Source: Ruegeria aquimaris
GTDB lineage: Bacteria; Pseudomonadota; Alphaproteobacteria; Rhodobacterales; Rhodobacteraceae
DNA length: 64,000 bases
Reading direction: 5' to 3'
NCBI RefSeq assembly: GCF_025751555.1
Contig: NZ_JAOWLB010000013.1
Location: forward strand, 1 to 64,000
Shown here: positions 36,805 to 46,266 of the stretch, piece by piece
Layout of the letters: the number at the start of each line of letters is the position of its first letter
Position numbering within the stretch: the stretch's first letter is position 1
Position numbers and translations under genes: made by a program
The notes under the pieces: model-generated
The model's input: the letters and a program-made list of their open reading frames with translations, nothing else
Databases searched by the model: none
Told to the model about the DNA's origin: nothing

Positions 36805-39800
36805 ATGAAGATCGATAGAAAGTTCACGATTGCAGGGCAGGATGCGTATGCGGAGCTGGAGTTTGTCACCGCGACCTCCGAGATTCGCAATCCCGATGGC
36901 AGCATCGTGTTCCGGTTGGACGACATCGAGATCCCCGAAGACTGGAGCCAGGTGGCAAGCGACGTTATCGCACAAAAGTACTTTCGCAAGGCGGGCGTTC
37001 CCAGCCGTCTCAAGAAGGTGCGTGAGAAGGGCGTGCCCGAGTTCCTGTGGCGGTCGGTCGCCGATGAAGGTGCCGTGATGGGCGGAGAAACCTCATCGAA
37101 ACAGGTGTTTGACCGTCTGGCCGGTGCCTGGGCCTATTGGGGCTGGAAAGGCGGCTATTTCTCCACCGAAGAAGACGCGCGCGCTTATTATGACGAGATG
37201 CGCTTCATGCTGGCGACCCAGCGCGCGGCCCCCAATAGCCCGCAGTGGTTCAACACCGGCCTGCATTGGGCCTATGGCATCGACGGCCCGGCTCAGGGTC
37301 ACCACTATGTAGACTACAAGACCGGCAAGCTGACCAAATCCGACAGCGCCTATGAGCATCCCCAGCCGCATGCCTGTTTCATCCAGTCGGTCAGTGACGA
37401 CCTGGTGAACGACGGCGGGATCATGGACCTGTGGGTACGCGAGGCGCGCCTGTTCAAATACGGGTCCGGCACCGGCACCAACTTCAGCCACCTGCGCGCC
37501 GAGGGAGAGAAACTGTCGGGCGGCGGCAAGTCCTCGGGCCTGATGGGCTTCCTTAAGATCGGCGATCGGGCGGCGGGCGCTATCAAGTCGGGTGGCACCA
37601 CGCGCCGGGCAGCCAAGATGGTGATCGTCGACGCCGACCACCCCGATATCGAACAGTTCATCCAGTGGAAAGTGATCGAAGAGCAGAAGGTCGCCAGCAT
37701 CGTGGCCGGCTCGAAGATGCACGAAAAGATGCTGAACGGCATCTTCGCCGCCATCCGGTCCTGGGACGGGGTCGAGGCGGATGCCTATGATCCAAACACC
37801 AACGATGGGCTCAAGGCCGCGATCCGCGAGGCCAAGAAGGTCGCGATCCCGGAGACCTATATCAAGCGGGTTCTGGACTACGCCAGGCAGGGCCACACCA
37901 GCATCGAGTTCCCGACCTATGACACCGATTGGGACAGCGATGCCTACAGTTCTGTCTCGGGGCAGAACTCGAACAATTCGATCCGTGTGACCAACGCCTT
38001 CCTCAAGGCGGTCGAAAAAGACGCAGATTGGGAACTGATCAACCGGGTCGATGGCAAGGTCGCCCGAACGGTCAAGGCGCGCGATCTGTGGGAAAAGGTC
38101 GGCCATGCCGCCTGGGCCTGTGCCGATCCGGGCATCCAGTTCCACGATACCGTCAACGAATGGCACACCTGCCCCGAAGATGGGCCGATCCGCGGGTCGA
38201 ACCCGTGCTCGGAGTATATGTTCCTGGACGATACCGCATGTAACCTAGCGTCGATGAACCTGCTGACCTTCCTCAAGGAGGGCGAGTTTCAGGCCGACGA
38301 CTATATGCATGCGATCCGGCTCTGGACGCTGACGCTGGAAATCTCGGTGATGATGGCGCAGTTTCCGTCCAAGGAAATCGCGCAGCTGAGCTATGATTTC
38401 CGCACCCTGGGTCTGGGCTATGCCAATATCGGCGGTCTGTTGATGAACATGGGTTATGGTTATGACAGCGACGAGGGGCGCGCGCTGTGTGGTGCGCTGA
38501 CCGCGATCATGACCGGTGTCGCCTATGCCACCTCGGCCGAGATCGCCGGAGAGCTGGGGCCGTTTTCCGGATACCAGCGCAATGCCGATCACATGCTGCG
38601 CGTCATTCGCAACCACCGCGCCGCTGCTTATGGCAAGGCCAACGGCTATGAAAAGCTGAGCGTCAAGCCGGTGCCGCTGGATCACGCCAATTGCCCCGAC
38701 AACCGGCTGGTCGAATTGGCGATGACCGCCTGGGACGAGGCGCTGAGCCTAGGCGAGAAGAACGGCTATCGCAACGCGCAGACCACGGTTATCGCACCCA
38801 CCGGCACCATCGGTCTGGTGATGGATTGCGATACCACCGGGATCGAACCCGATTTCGCGCTGGTGAAGTTCAAGAAACTGGCCGGCGGCGGATATTTCAA
38901 GATCATCAACCGCTCGGTACCTGCCGCACTGGAGCATCTGGGCTATTCGAGTTCCCAGATCGAAGAAATCGTGTCCTATGCCGTTGGCCATGGCTCGATT
39001 GGCAATGCGCCGGGGATCAACCATACCTCGCTAACCGGTCACGGTTTTGGCCCGAATGAGCTGAGCAAGATCGAGGCGGCGCTCGAGTCGGCCTTTGACA
39101 TCCGCTTTGTGTTCAACCAGTGGACCTTAGGCCAGGAATTCTGCACGCAGGTCCTGGGCATCCCGGATGCCAAGCTGAACGATCCGACATTCGACCTGCT
39201 GCGCCATCTCGGCTTCTCGAAAAAGGATATCGAAGCCGCCAACGACCATGTCTGCGGGACCATGACGCTTGAAGGCGCGCCGCATCTTTCCAAGGAGCAT
39301 TATGCGATCTTCGATTGCGCCAATCCCTGCGGCAAGAAGGGCAAGCGGTTCCTGGGCGTGGACAGCCACATCACCATGATGGCGGCGGCGCAGAGTTTCA
39401 TCTCGGGCGCGATTTCCAAGACGATCAACATGCCCAACAACGCCACTATCGAGGATTGCCAGAAGGCGTACGAGCTGAGCTGGTCGCTGGGGGTCAAGGC
39501 CAACGCGCTCTACCGCGATGGATCCAAGCTGAGCCAGCCTCTGGCCACGGCCTTGGTCGAGGATGACGACGAGGCGGCGGAAATCCTGGAAAGCGGCTCT
39601 CCCGCCGAGAAGGCCGCCGTGCTGGCCGAGAAGGTGATTGAAAAGATCGTGGTCAAGGAGGTGATCCGCAGCCACCGCGAAAAGCTGCCGCATCGCCGCA
39701 AGGGCTATACCCAAAAGGCGATCGTGGGCGGTCACAAGGTGTATCTGCGCACCGGCGAATATGGTGACGGCAGCCTTGGCGAGATCTTCATCGACATGCA

Positions 39801-40452
39801 CAAGGAAGGTGCCGGTTTCCGCGCGATGATGAACAACTTTGCCATCGCGGTTTCGGTCGGCCTGCAATATGGCGTGCCGCTGGAAGAATTTGTCGACGCC
39901 TTTACCTTCACCAAGTTCGAACCCGCGGGCATGGTGCAGGGCAACGACTCGATCAAGAACGCCACCTCGATCCTCGACTACGTGTTCCGGGAACTGGCGG
40001 TCAGCTATCTCGACCGCACTGACCTGGCGCATGTCAAACCCGAAGGCGCCACCTTCGACGATATCGGTCGCGGCGAGGAAGAGGGCGTCTCGAACGTGAC
40101 GCCGGTGACCGAAACGGCGGCGTCCAAATCGCTCGAGGTGCTGAAGCAGATCAGCTCGACCGGCTATCTGCGCAAGCGTTTGCCGCAGGAACTCGTGGTT
40201 CTGAACGGTGGCGCCGTGAACGGCGCCGACCCGTTGGCGGCGCTCCAGACACTTGTGCCCGAAACAGGCGCAGCCTCGGTGACTGTCACCGCGCTGACCT
40301 CCGGCACCGTTACCGGCATGGATGCGCGCACCAAGGCCCGGATGCAGGGGTACGAGGGCGAGGCCTGTGGCGAATGCGGCAACTACACGCTGGTGCGAAA
40401 CGGCACCTGCATGAAGTGCAACACCTGCGGTGCGACGAGCGGCTGCTCGTAA
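36805..40452 (+). CDS. nrdJ: B12-dependent ribonucleotide reductase (class II)
   Basis: A 1215-aa class II reductase that makes deoxyribonucleotides using adenosylcobalamin and needs no oxygen. The catalytic barrel includes [57 protein letters not shown] and the later FDCANPCG. The long C-terminal section with a TSCPD-like domain is usual for this subtype, and the end has a Cys-rich tail (CGECG...CMKCNTC) that probably shuttles electrons. The start follows a GGGGAC stretch. No nrdAB or nrdR gene is in the window. A strong terminator lies 277 bp downstream. Confidence 0.98.
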   Translation: MKIDRKFTIAGQDAYAELEFVTATSEIRNPDGSIVFRLDDIEIPEDWSQVASDVIAQKYFRKAGVPSRLKKVREKGVPEFLWRSVADEGAVMGGETSSKQVFDRLAGAWAYWGWKGGYFSTEEDARAYYDEMRFMLATQRAAPNSPQWFNTGLHWAYGIDGPAQGHHYVDYKTGKLTKSDSAYEHPQPHACFIQSVSDDLVNDGGIMDLWVREARLFKYGSGTGTNFSHLRAEGEKLSGGGKSSGLMGFLKIGDRAAGAIKSGGTTRRAAKMVIVDADHPDIEQFIQWKVIEEQKVASIVAGSKMHEKMLNGIFAAIRSWDGVEADAYDPNTNDGLKAAIREAKKVAIPETYIKRVLDYARQGHTSIEFPTYDTDWDSDAYSSVSGQNSNNSIRVTNAFLKAVEKDADWELINRVDGKVARTVKARDLWEKVGHAAWACADPGIQFHDTVNEWHTCPEDGPIRGSNPCSEYMFLDDTACNLASMNLLTFLKEGEFQADDYMHAIRLWTLTLEISVMMAQFPSKEIAQLSYDFRTLGLGYANIGGLLMNMGYGYDSDEGRALCGALTAIMTGVAYATSAEIAGELGPFSGYQRNADHMLRVIRNHRAAAYGKANGYEKLSVKPVPLDHANCPDNRLVELAMTAWDEALSLGEKNGYRNAQTTVIAPTGTIGLVMDCDTTGIEPDFALVKFKKLAGGGYFKIINRSVPAALEHLGYSSSQIEEIVSYAVGHGSIGNAPGINHTSLTGHGFGPNELSKIEAALESAFDIRFVFNQWTLGQEFCTQVLGIPDAKLNDPTFDLLRHLGFSKKDIEAANDHVCGTMTLEGAPHLSKEHYAIFDCANPCGKKGKRFLGVDSHITMMAAAQSFISGAISKTINMPNNATIEDCQKAYELSWSLGVKANALYRDGSKLSQPLATALVEDDDEAAEILESGSPAEKAAVLAEKVIEKIVVKEVIRSHREKLPHRRKGYTQKAIVGGHKVYLRTGEYGDGSLGEIFIDMHKEGAGFRAMMNNFAIAVSVGLQYGVPLEEFVDAFTFTKFEPAGMVQGNDSIKNATSILDYVFRELAVSYLDRTDLAHVKPEGATFDDIGRGEEEGVSNVTPVTETAASKSLEVLKQISSTGYLRKRLPQELVVLNGGAVNGADPLAALQTLVPETGAASVTVTALTSGTVTGMDARTKARMQGYEGEACGECGNYTLVRNGTCMKCNTCGATSGCS

Positions 40453-40822
40453 CCACCGGTGCAGGATCGCGCCCCCGCCGGGGCGCGTAGGGGCCGGGGG
40501 CTTCCCTCGGAAATCCGGCCCCGCCGAAATCCGGAACCGGCGGCGCGGTCCATCCGTGCCCGGCGTTCCAGCCGACGGCCCCATCTGCTGGGGTTGCCGG
40601 GTCCCGGGTGGGGCGGGGTGACCAGCCCCCTCACTCGATCACGGGGCGGGTGCGCTCGCCCCCGACGCGTCCAGGCCGCAGGCAGAAAAACCGGGCGGTC
40701 AACGAAGTGAGCCTGGATGGCGAAACTCAAAGGGGGCCCCGGCCCCCTTTTTCTTTTCTTTGGAAATAGCGTGACCCATTTCCGAATGGCCAGCTGAATT
40801 GACCATTTTGAGATAGTATTAC
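40453..40822. other. Non-coding region between convergent nrdJ and the MttB-like gene
   Basis: Very GC-rich (many GGGG and CCCC runs) and without a plausible gene. It holds the nrdJ terminator (listed). Near the right end, TTGACCATTTTGAGA at 40798-40812 resembles the 15-mer TTGACCGTTTTGTAC, but imperfectly and as a single copy. Confidence 0.6.
40729..40760 (+). terminator. Rho-independent terminator downstream of nrdJ
   Basis: A near-uninterrupted 10-bp stem (AAAGGGGGCC with GGCCCCCTTT, two-base centre) runs into TTCTTTTCTTT. It is the strongest terminator in the window. It lies 277 bp after nrdJ, so that transcript probably has a long 3' tail. Confidence 0.88.
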
Positions 40823-40839
40823 GGCGCTATTTCAGCGCC
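40823..40839 (-). terminator. Weak hairpin at the end of the MttB-like gene
   Basis: GGCGCT-ATTTC-AGCGCC lies immediately after the stop of the methyltransferase gene. It lacks a T-run, so termination may be weak or assisted. Confidence 0.45.
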
Positions 40840-42384
40840 TTATGCGCGGAGGTAAATGTTGAATTGTGCCCGGATCGCGGCATCGGTCACCGGGTCGAAC
40901 CGGGCTGGCGAGCGCTCTGCCAGGATCTGCTCCTTGCGTGCCTTTGCCTTGGTCACAAGATCGGGCTTGCCGATCTCGGCCCATTCCTTGGGCGAGGTCC
41001 GATCGCCATAGGTCGGATAGACATGGTCCAACTGCATCCGGCTCAGCGTCGCATCGGTGCCGAGGTAATGGCCCGATCCGCCCAGGCAGACCTGGGCGAT
41101 CTGATCTAGGGCCAGGGTTTCGTCATTGACCTCGATCCCGCGCACACAGCGCAACGCCTGTCCGATCAGGTCATCCGACAGGATCAGGCTCTCGTGACAG
41201 AAGCCCAGCAACGAGGCATGCATGCCCGCCGCTTCGTAAACCATGTTCAACCCCGAGAGGCCCGCCATCACGTTGGAACACATCTGCTCCCACCCGGCTT
41301 GCATATCGGGCAGCTTGCTGTCGGCGATACCAGCCGCGGCACCGCCCGGCAGATCGTAAAACCGATGCATCTGGGCGCAGCCCGCGGTTAAAAGCGCCTG
41401 CTCGCCCGAGCCTCCGGTCATCGCGCCGGTGCGCAGATCCAGCCCAAAAGGCCAGGTGCCGAAAACTGCCGGTGCGCCGGGCTTTACGGCGTTTACGTAA
41501 ACCAGCCCGGCAAGGCATTCGGCCACCGCCTGCACGATGGCACCCGCGATGGTAGACGGGGCCGTGGCCCCCGCCATTCCGGCGGACAGCAGAAGCACTG
41601 GCATGCCGTACTTGATGCATTCCTCCATCACCAGGCAGGATTCGGTGGCGAATTTCATCGGCGGGACGACAAAACAGTTGGAGTTCGACACAAAAGGCCG
41701 CTCTCGCCATTTGTCCTCGCCTCCGGCGATCAGATGCAGCATCTCGATGGCCGGTTTCACATAAGACGGATCGGTGAACGAGGTGCCGACATGTTTGAAC
41801 GTGCCCGCGCAGCAGGCATAGACCGTGTTCAGGTCCATGTCGCGGTTGTCGGGAATATCGCGACAGACCATAGGGCGCTGAACGAAATGGATATTGTCCA
41901 GTTGTTCGCAGATGCGCGCGGCGTCGTGCAGATCCTGAACGGTCGAATCCCGGTATTCTCGACCCTCCACATCGACCATGTGCACGGCGGCGCCAGCGGT
42001 GCCGTAATGGACGCGGGTGCCGGACAGGTCGAGATCGGTCTTGCCATCGCGGCTGTAGAGCGTGACCGAGCGATTGGCGCGGGCCAGCGTATCCTCGACC
42101 AGGGCGCGCGGGAAGCGGATGCGGCGATCCTCGCCCAGGGTACATCCTGCGGCAGTCAGGTAGTCGATGCCGCTTTGCGGCGCATCGGCCAGCCCGATCC
42201 GCTCCAGCGCGTCGAGCGCGGCGTTATGGATGCGCTCCATGTCCTGCTGGCTGAGCACGTTGAGCGCACCGCCGCTCATGCCGGGGCGAATGGGGCGCAG
42301 GTGATCTGGCAGGGCCGAGGCGCGGGCGGCACGACGGGCGGCACGACCGCCGGAGCGGGCGGAGTTACGATTCTGGTCATTCAT
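40840..42384 (-). CDS. MttB-family (non-pyrrolysine) corrinoid methyltransferase
   Basis: A 514-aa member of the trimethylamine methyltransferase MttB superfamily. The archaeal enzymes have an in-frame amber codon for pyrrolysine; this frame has none, placing it among the homologues that demethylate quaternary amines such as glycine betaine or carnitine-type substrates. Family features are the PRALVEDTLARA and VHYGTAGAAVHMVDVEGREYRDST blocks near the N-terminus and GGSGEQALLTAGCAQMHRFYDLPGGAAAGIADSK in the barrel. The N-terminal 25 residues are Arg/Ala-rich and possibly disordered. It would pass the methyl group to a corrinoid protein; the only one visible here is 28 kb away. The exact substrate is unknown. 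Confidence 0.93.
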   Translation of the reverse strand: MNDQNRNSARSGGRAARRAARASALPDHLRPIRPGMSGGALNVLSQQDMERIHNAALDALERIGLADAPQSGIDYLTAAGCTLGEDRRIRFPRALVEDTLARANRSVTLYSRDGKTDLDLSGTRVHYGTAGAAVHMVDVEGREYRDSTVQDLHDAARICEQLDNIHFVQRPMVCRDIPDNRDMDLNTVYACCAGTFKHVGTSFTDPSYVKPAIEMLHLIAGGEDKWRERPFVSNSNCFVVPPMKFATESCLVMEECIKYGMPVLLLSAGMAGATAPSTIAGAIVQAVAECLAGLVYVNAVKPGAPAVFGTWPFGLDLRTGAMTGGSGEQALLTAGCAQMHRFYDLPGGAAAGIADSKLPDMQAGWEQMCSNVMAGLSGLNMVYEAAGMHASLLGFCHESLILSDDLIGQALRCVRGIEVNDETLALDQIAQVCLGGSGHYLGTDATLSRMQLDHVYPTYGDRTSPKEWAEIGKPDLVTKAKARKEQILAERSPARFDPVTDAAIRAQFNIYLRA

Positions 42385-42791
42385 GTCTGGGTATCCGGTA
42401 TTGAAAAGGTCCGAAGGTCTGATCCGTGCTCAGACCCGGACTGGCCGACCCCGCGCCGCGCGACCGCGATCGGCACCGATGGTGCGACTGACCAGACAGA
42501 TCTTGCTGCGTTCGCCTTGCATATGGCCTCACTCCCGAATGACGAGACCCTACAGTGCATGCCGACGTATTCTGTCCTGTTTGCGACCAGAAGGTCGCAG
42601 ACGCCATGCGCGGAAAACCGCGATCCCTGCCAGGGATCGGGCAGGTTTCAGCGCATGGCTTGATCCGTGGCTGACCTTTCATTGCAGCACCGGCCCAGGA
42701 CTCACATCTGGAGAATGCGCCGGCGCCACGTGCAGGCAGAGCAGTCCTGGTCCTATCCGACGCTGGCGCGTCAATGACAAGGATTCAGAAA
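42385..42791. other. Promoter region between the MttB-like gene and the porin-like gene
   Basis: A 407-bp divergent gap with no plausible coding frame. It contains the perfect dyad at 42582-42599 (listed) and a second local inverted repeat around GATCCCTGCCAGGGATC at about 42622-42638. Either may be an operator for one of the two flanking genes. Confidence 0.6.
42582..42599. promoter_or_regulatory. Perfect 18-bp dyad upstream of the MttB-like gene
   Basis: TGCGACCAGAAGGTCGCA has 7-bp arms around AGAA. It is 198 bp upstream of the MttB-like start and 192 bp upstream of the porin-like start. Dyads of this size are typical operators for dimeric regulators; no regulator gene is adjacent. Confidence 0.5.
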
Positions 42792-43310
42792 ATGAAACTC
42801 TTGGTATCCGCCGCAGCGATCATCTCGGTTGCATCCCTTCCCGCCTTGGCCGGTGAGTTCAACGGCCCGTATCTTGGTCTGGGGGTCGGTTACACCGACG
42901 CCGACGGACCGGGCGCGCGCGACGGGGACAACACCAGATTTGGCGGCCATGTCGGCTATGACTATTCCTTTGGTAGCGGGTTCGTGCTGGGCGGCGAGGT
43001 CGAATATGACCGCGTGAATGCCGATCTGGGCGGTGCTGGCGGCACGATCGACAATATCGGCCGGTTCAAGGCCAAGGCCGGGTACGATTTCGGACCGGTT
43101 CTGGGCTATGGCGTGGTGGGCGCCGCGCGGGCAACCACGTCGTTCGGTAATGACACCGGGCTCGTCTATGGGGTCGGGTTGGCCTATCCCGTGACCTAAA
43201 AATGGGCCGTGAGCGGCGAGGTTTTACGCCACGAGTTCAACGATCTGGGCGGTGCGGGCAGCGATTTCAACGTCGATACCTTCAACCTGCGGGCTTCGTT
43301 CCGGTTCTGA
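42792..43310 (+). pseudogene. Outer-membrane beta-barrel protein gene with an in-frame stop
   Basis: A porin-like/OmpA-barrel protein of about 172 codons. A Sec signal peptide (MKLLVSAAAIISVASLPALA) precedes alternating amphipathic strands such as GPYLGLGVGYTDADG and FVLGGEVEYDR. A TAA at 43197-43199 stops the frame after GLAYPVT. The same frame then continues for 36 sense codons (KWAVSGEVLRHEFNDLGG onward) and ends at 43310 in ASFRF, the terminal Phe signature of outer-membrane barrels. The stop therefore cuts off the last two strands and the assembly signal. AAGGA precedes ATG 42792. It could be a true nonsense mutation or a base-call error. Confidence 0.85.
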
Positions 43311-43329
43311 GGCTATTGAAATCAAGGGC

Positions 43330-43352
43330 GGGCGGCCTGCGGGCCGCCCGAT
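43330..43352. terminator. Hairpin between the porin-like gene and an aminotransferase
   Basis: GGGCGGCC-TGCG-GGCCGCCC, an 8-bp stem, lies 20 bp after the porin-like stop and just after the end of the convergent aminotransferase gene. The tail is not T-rich on either strand, so it is a modest terminator candidate serving both genes. Confidence 0.55.
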
Positions 43353-43353
43353 A

Positions 43354-44541
43354 TCATATTTGGGGCAGGCTAGGCGCCTGCTGCGCCGCAAAATGACAGA
43401 GCGTCTTGAGCGCTTTGGCAAAGGCATCGTCGGCAACGGTCATTGCCACCCGAACATGGCCCGCCGCCGCCTTGCCAAAACTTTCCCCCGGCATTACGGC
43501 GATATGGTGGGTTTCGAGCAAGGTCGCGGCAAAGGCCTCGCCCGACAGGCCGGTCGCCCGTATATCCAACATCAGGTACATCGCCCCCTGGGCCGGGCTG
43601 AGACGGACGGCATTCTGGCCCGCCAGGATATGCTGCGCAAGCTCTCGGCGCCGACGAAACGGGGTTGCAATTTCCTCTTCCAGGTCGCGTCCTTCCCCCA
43701 GGGCGAACACCGCCGCGTCCTGGACAAACCCGGGCACGCCATAGGTGGTATGGGGGGCCAGCGTGATCAGATGCGAAATCGCCTCTTCCGGGCCCACGAT
43801 CCAGCCGCAGCGCGACCCGGTCATGGCGTGGGACTTGGACATTGAACCAACGACCAGCGTGCGCTCGGCCATTCCGGGCAAAGTACGGGGAGACAGATGC
43901 GCCCCTTCCCAGATCTGGGTGTCATAGACCTCGTCCGAGATCAGCCACAGATCGCGATCCCGGCAGACACGGGCGATCCCCTCCAGCGTTTCACGGCCAT
44001 AGACCACCCCCGTCGGATTGTTGGGTGAGTTGATCAGGAGAGACACCGCGCCATCTGCCTCGGCCCCGATCGCTTCGGCGCGCGGCTGGAACCCGTCCTC
44101 GGCCCTCGCGATCACGGCGCGGGGCAGGGCGCCGGCACCGCGAATCGTGCCCGGATAGGTGGCGTAATAGGGATCAACAAACAGCGCCGTATCCCCGGGA
44201 TCACAAGCCGCACTATGCGCCGCGAACAGGGCCGCCTGACCTCCGGGCGTGATCAGCACGTTGTCACGGGTGGTGCGCTGGCCGGTCCGTTCTTGCACCC
44301 GCGCGGCCACCGTATCGCGCAACAGAGCCGTGCCGGGCACCATGGCATAACCGGTATGACCGCTCCGGGCGGAGCGGTCCATGGCATCGAGAATCGAGCT
44401 GTGCGTCCGCGTGTCATGCTCGCCAATGGTCAACTCGGTCACGGCGATGCCTTCGGCGATCATCCGCCGCGCCCGCAGGAACAGGTCCCACCCATCCGAT
44501 CCACCCCCGGTGAGGCCGGTTATCCGCCGTGACAGTCTCAT
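43354..44541 (-). CDS. PLP-dependent aminotransferase, class I/II
   Basis: A 395-aa fold-type I aminotransferase. LINSPNNPTGVVYGRE and DEVYDTQIWEG give the Asn and Asp/Tyr of the cofactor pocket. The PLP Lys is in SMSKSHAMTGSRCGW at about residue 234, and HVRVAMTV near the C-terminus carries the expected carboxylate-binding Arg. Related proteins are annotated as aspartate- or arginine/pyruvate-type aminotransferases; I cannot choose. It is divergent from cysS across a 258-bp gap. Confidence 0.92.
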   Translation of the reverse strand: MRLSRRITGLTGGGSDGWDLFLRARRMIAEGIAVTELTIGEHDTRTHSSILDAMDRSARSGHTGYAMVPGTALLRDTVAARVQERTGQRTTRDNVLITPGGQAALFAAHSAACDPGDTALFVDPYYATYPGTIRGAGALPRAVIARAEDGFQPRAEAIGAEADGAVSLLINSPNNPTGVVYGRETLEGIARVCRDRDLWLISDEVYDTQIWEGAHLSPRTLPGMAERTLVVGSMSKSHAMTGSRCGWIVGPEEAISHLITLAPHTTYGVPGFVQDAAVFALGEGRDLEEEIATPFRRRRELAQHILAGQNAVRLSPAQGAMYLMLDIRATGLSGEAFAATLLETHHIAVMPGESFGKAAAGHVRVAMTVADDAFAKALKTLCHFAAQQAPSLPQI

Positions 44542-44655
44542 GTCGCTTCCCTTGCCTGCGTTCCAGGCGGAGAGGGGCAGAGGTGGTTCCGCTTGTCAAT
44601 CGCCGTCCGGATTTTCATGTTGGAGAAGCAGGCCTGGCGTGCTAGACGATATACC

Positions 44656-44700
44656 ATGACCCGCACCATTCGCATCATTATCTGCTGCATTACCCGCTGA
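44656..44700 (+). CDS. Possible 14-aa Cys-Cys leader peptide upstream of cysS
   Basis: A short frame ATG...TGA encodes MTRTIRIIICCITR. Two adjacent TGC cysteine codons lie just before the end, in the manner of Trp codons in trpL-type leaders. It ends 99 bp before the cysS start and 6 bp before a hairpin (44707-44759). No ribosome site precedes it. TTGGAG (44620) and TAGACG (44643) with a 17-base gap would place a transcript start near its ATG, so it could be a leaderless frame. Being upstream of cysteinyl-tRNA synthetase, it could sense charged tRNA-Cys. This is inference from sequence only; chance occurrence is possible. Confidence 0.4.
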   Translation: MTRTIRIIICCITR

Positions 44701-44706
44701 TCCAAT

Positions 44707-44759
44707 CGCGGGCTGGTCATTCGTCGTTTCCTTCGCAAAGACAAGTTGCTAAGCCCGCG
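44707..44759 (+). promoter_or_regulatory. Long-range hairpin in the cysS leader
   Basis: CGCGGGCT and AGCCCGCG can pair across a 37-base loop, beginning 6 bases after the stop of the 14-codon frame. No T-run follows, so it is not a simple terminator; it may affect ribosome access or compete with another structure. Confidence 0.35.
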
Positions 44760-44799
44760 CTGACAAGCGCCTGCCGCATGCTGTTGAGGAACAAGACCG

Positions 44800-46173
44800 A
44801 TGACGACAATCAAGCTGCACAACACAAGGACGCGGACAAAGGAAGAGTTTGTCCCGATCGACCCCCAGAATGTGCGCATGTATGTCTGCGGTCCCACCGT
44901 CTATGACCGGGCGCATCTGGGCAACGCGCGGCCCGTGGTGGTGTTCGACGTGCTCTACCGTCTGCTGCGCCATGTCTATGGCGCGGATCACGTGACCTAT
45001 GCCCGCAACTTCACCGATGTGGACGACAAGATCAACGCGCGCGCGGCCGAAAGCGGGCGACCTATCGGCGATATCACCGCCGAGACGACCCAGTGGTTTC
45101 TGGACGACATGGGCGAATTGGGCGCGCTGGAACCCGACCACATGCCGCGCGCGACGCAATATATCCCGCAGATGGTGGCGATGATCGCTGACCTGATCGC
45201 CAAGGGCCATGCCTATGAGGCCGAGGGGCATGTGCTGTTCGCGGTGGATTCGTGGAAAGAGCACTATGGCAAGCTCTCGGGCCGCTCGGTCGACGACATG
45301 GTCGCGGGTGCCCGGGTCGAGGTCGCGCCCTACAAGAAGAACCCGATGGATTTCGTGCTGTGGAAACCCTCGACCCCCGATCTGCCCGGCTGGGACAGCC
45401 CCTGGGGCCGGGGGCGGCCGGGCTGGCATATCGAATGCTCGGCCATGAGTTACGAGCTCTTGGGCGAAAGCTTCGACATTCACGGCGGCGGCAACGACCT
45501 GATGTTTCCGCATCACGAGAACGAAATCGCGCAAAGCTGCTGCGCCCATCCCGAGGGTCGTTTTGCAAATATATGGCTGCATAACGAGATGTTGCAGGTC
45601 GAGGGTAAGAAGATGTCCAAGTCGCTGGGCAACTTCTTTACCGTGCGCGACCTCTTGGATCAGGGCATCCCGGGCGAGGTGATCCGGTTCGTGTTCCTCA
45701 GCACGCATTACCGCAAGCCGATGGACTGGACCGAGAAGAAAGCGAAAGAGGCGGAAGCGACATTGCGCAAGTGGCATGCGCTGACAGCGGGCATCGAACC
45801 CGCCGCCAGCGCCGCACCTGCGGTGATCGAGGCGCTGGCCGACGATCTCAATACGGCAGGCGCGATTGCCGAACTGCATCGTCTTGCTGCCGAAGGTGAG
45901 CCTCCGGCGCTTCTGGCATCGGCCCGGATAATGGGACTGCTGACGGAGGCAATCGGAGCCTGGGCCGAGGTTCCGGTGGTCGACCTGTCGGAGCAGGCGG
46001 CGCGGCTCTTCACTGCGCGCCAGAATGCAATGGCAAGCAAGGATTTCTCGGAAGTGGATCGGCTGAAATCCGCCCTGGTCGCGGCGGGACTCGAAGTGCG
46101 CATGAGCAAGAGCGGCGTCGAACTTGTGCCTGGGCCCGATTTCGACGCGGCCAAGCTGGAAGCGTTGCAATGA
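44800..46173 (+). CDS. cysS: Cysteinyl-tRNA synthetase
   Basis: A 457-aa class I synthetase that charges tRNA-Cys. The zinc ligand Cys30 is in [17 protein letters not shown], which also holds the HIGH-type HLGN. The KMSKS loop is [35 protein letters not shown] supplies the other zinc ligands. The length is normal. GAGGAACAAG precedes the ATG. The upstream region contains the possible Cys-Cys leader peptide, and a hairpin repeat separates cysS from cimA. Confidence 0.98.
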   Translation: MTTIKLHNTRTRTKEEFVPIDPQNVRMYVCGPTVYDRAHLGNARPVVVFDVLYRLLRHVYGADHVTYARNFTDVDDKINARAAESGRPIGDITAETTQWFLDDMGELGALEPDHMPRATQYIPQMVAMIADLIAKGHAYEAEGHVLFAVDSWKEHYGKLSGRSVDDMVAGARVEVAPYKKNPMDFVLWKPSTPDLPGWDSPWGRGRPGWHIECSAMSYELLGESFDIHGGGNDLMFPHHENEIAQSCCAHPEGRFANIWLHNEMLQVEGKKMSKSLGNFFTVRDLLDQGIPGEVIRFVFLSTHYRKPMDWTEKKAKEAEATLRKWHALTAGIEPAASAAPAVIEALADDLNTAGAIAELHRLAAEGEPPALLASARIMGLLTEAIGAWAEVPVVDLSEQAARLFTARQNAMASKDFSEVDRLKSALVAAGLEVRMSKSGVELVPGPDFDAAKLEALQ

Positions 46174-46207
46174 CTCTCGTGCCGTTTTGCAGGCCAAAGC
46201 CGTCGGA

Positions 46208-46254
46208 CCGGGGCTCTGCCCCGGACCCCGGAGTATTTGTTACCAGAAAGAAGC
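46208..46254 (+). repeat. Intergenic hairpin repeat, copy A
   Basis: A 7-bp hairpin CCGGGGC-TCT-GCCCCGG is followed by CCCCGGAGTATTTGT and then CCAGAAAGAAG. This is the conserved layout of a repeat family found at least six times between 46 and 57.3 kb. Here it lies between cysS and cimA. Its TATTTGT tail could serve as a terminator for cysS. Confidence 0.7.
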
Positions 46255-46266
46255 AGGAGCCGGACC

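Noticed and set aside
40798..40812. Third copy of the 15-mer (TTGACCATTTTGAGA)
   Set aside because: It has several mismatches, and no second 15-mer or AGACCCCGA spacer end is present.
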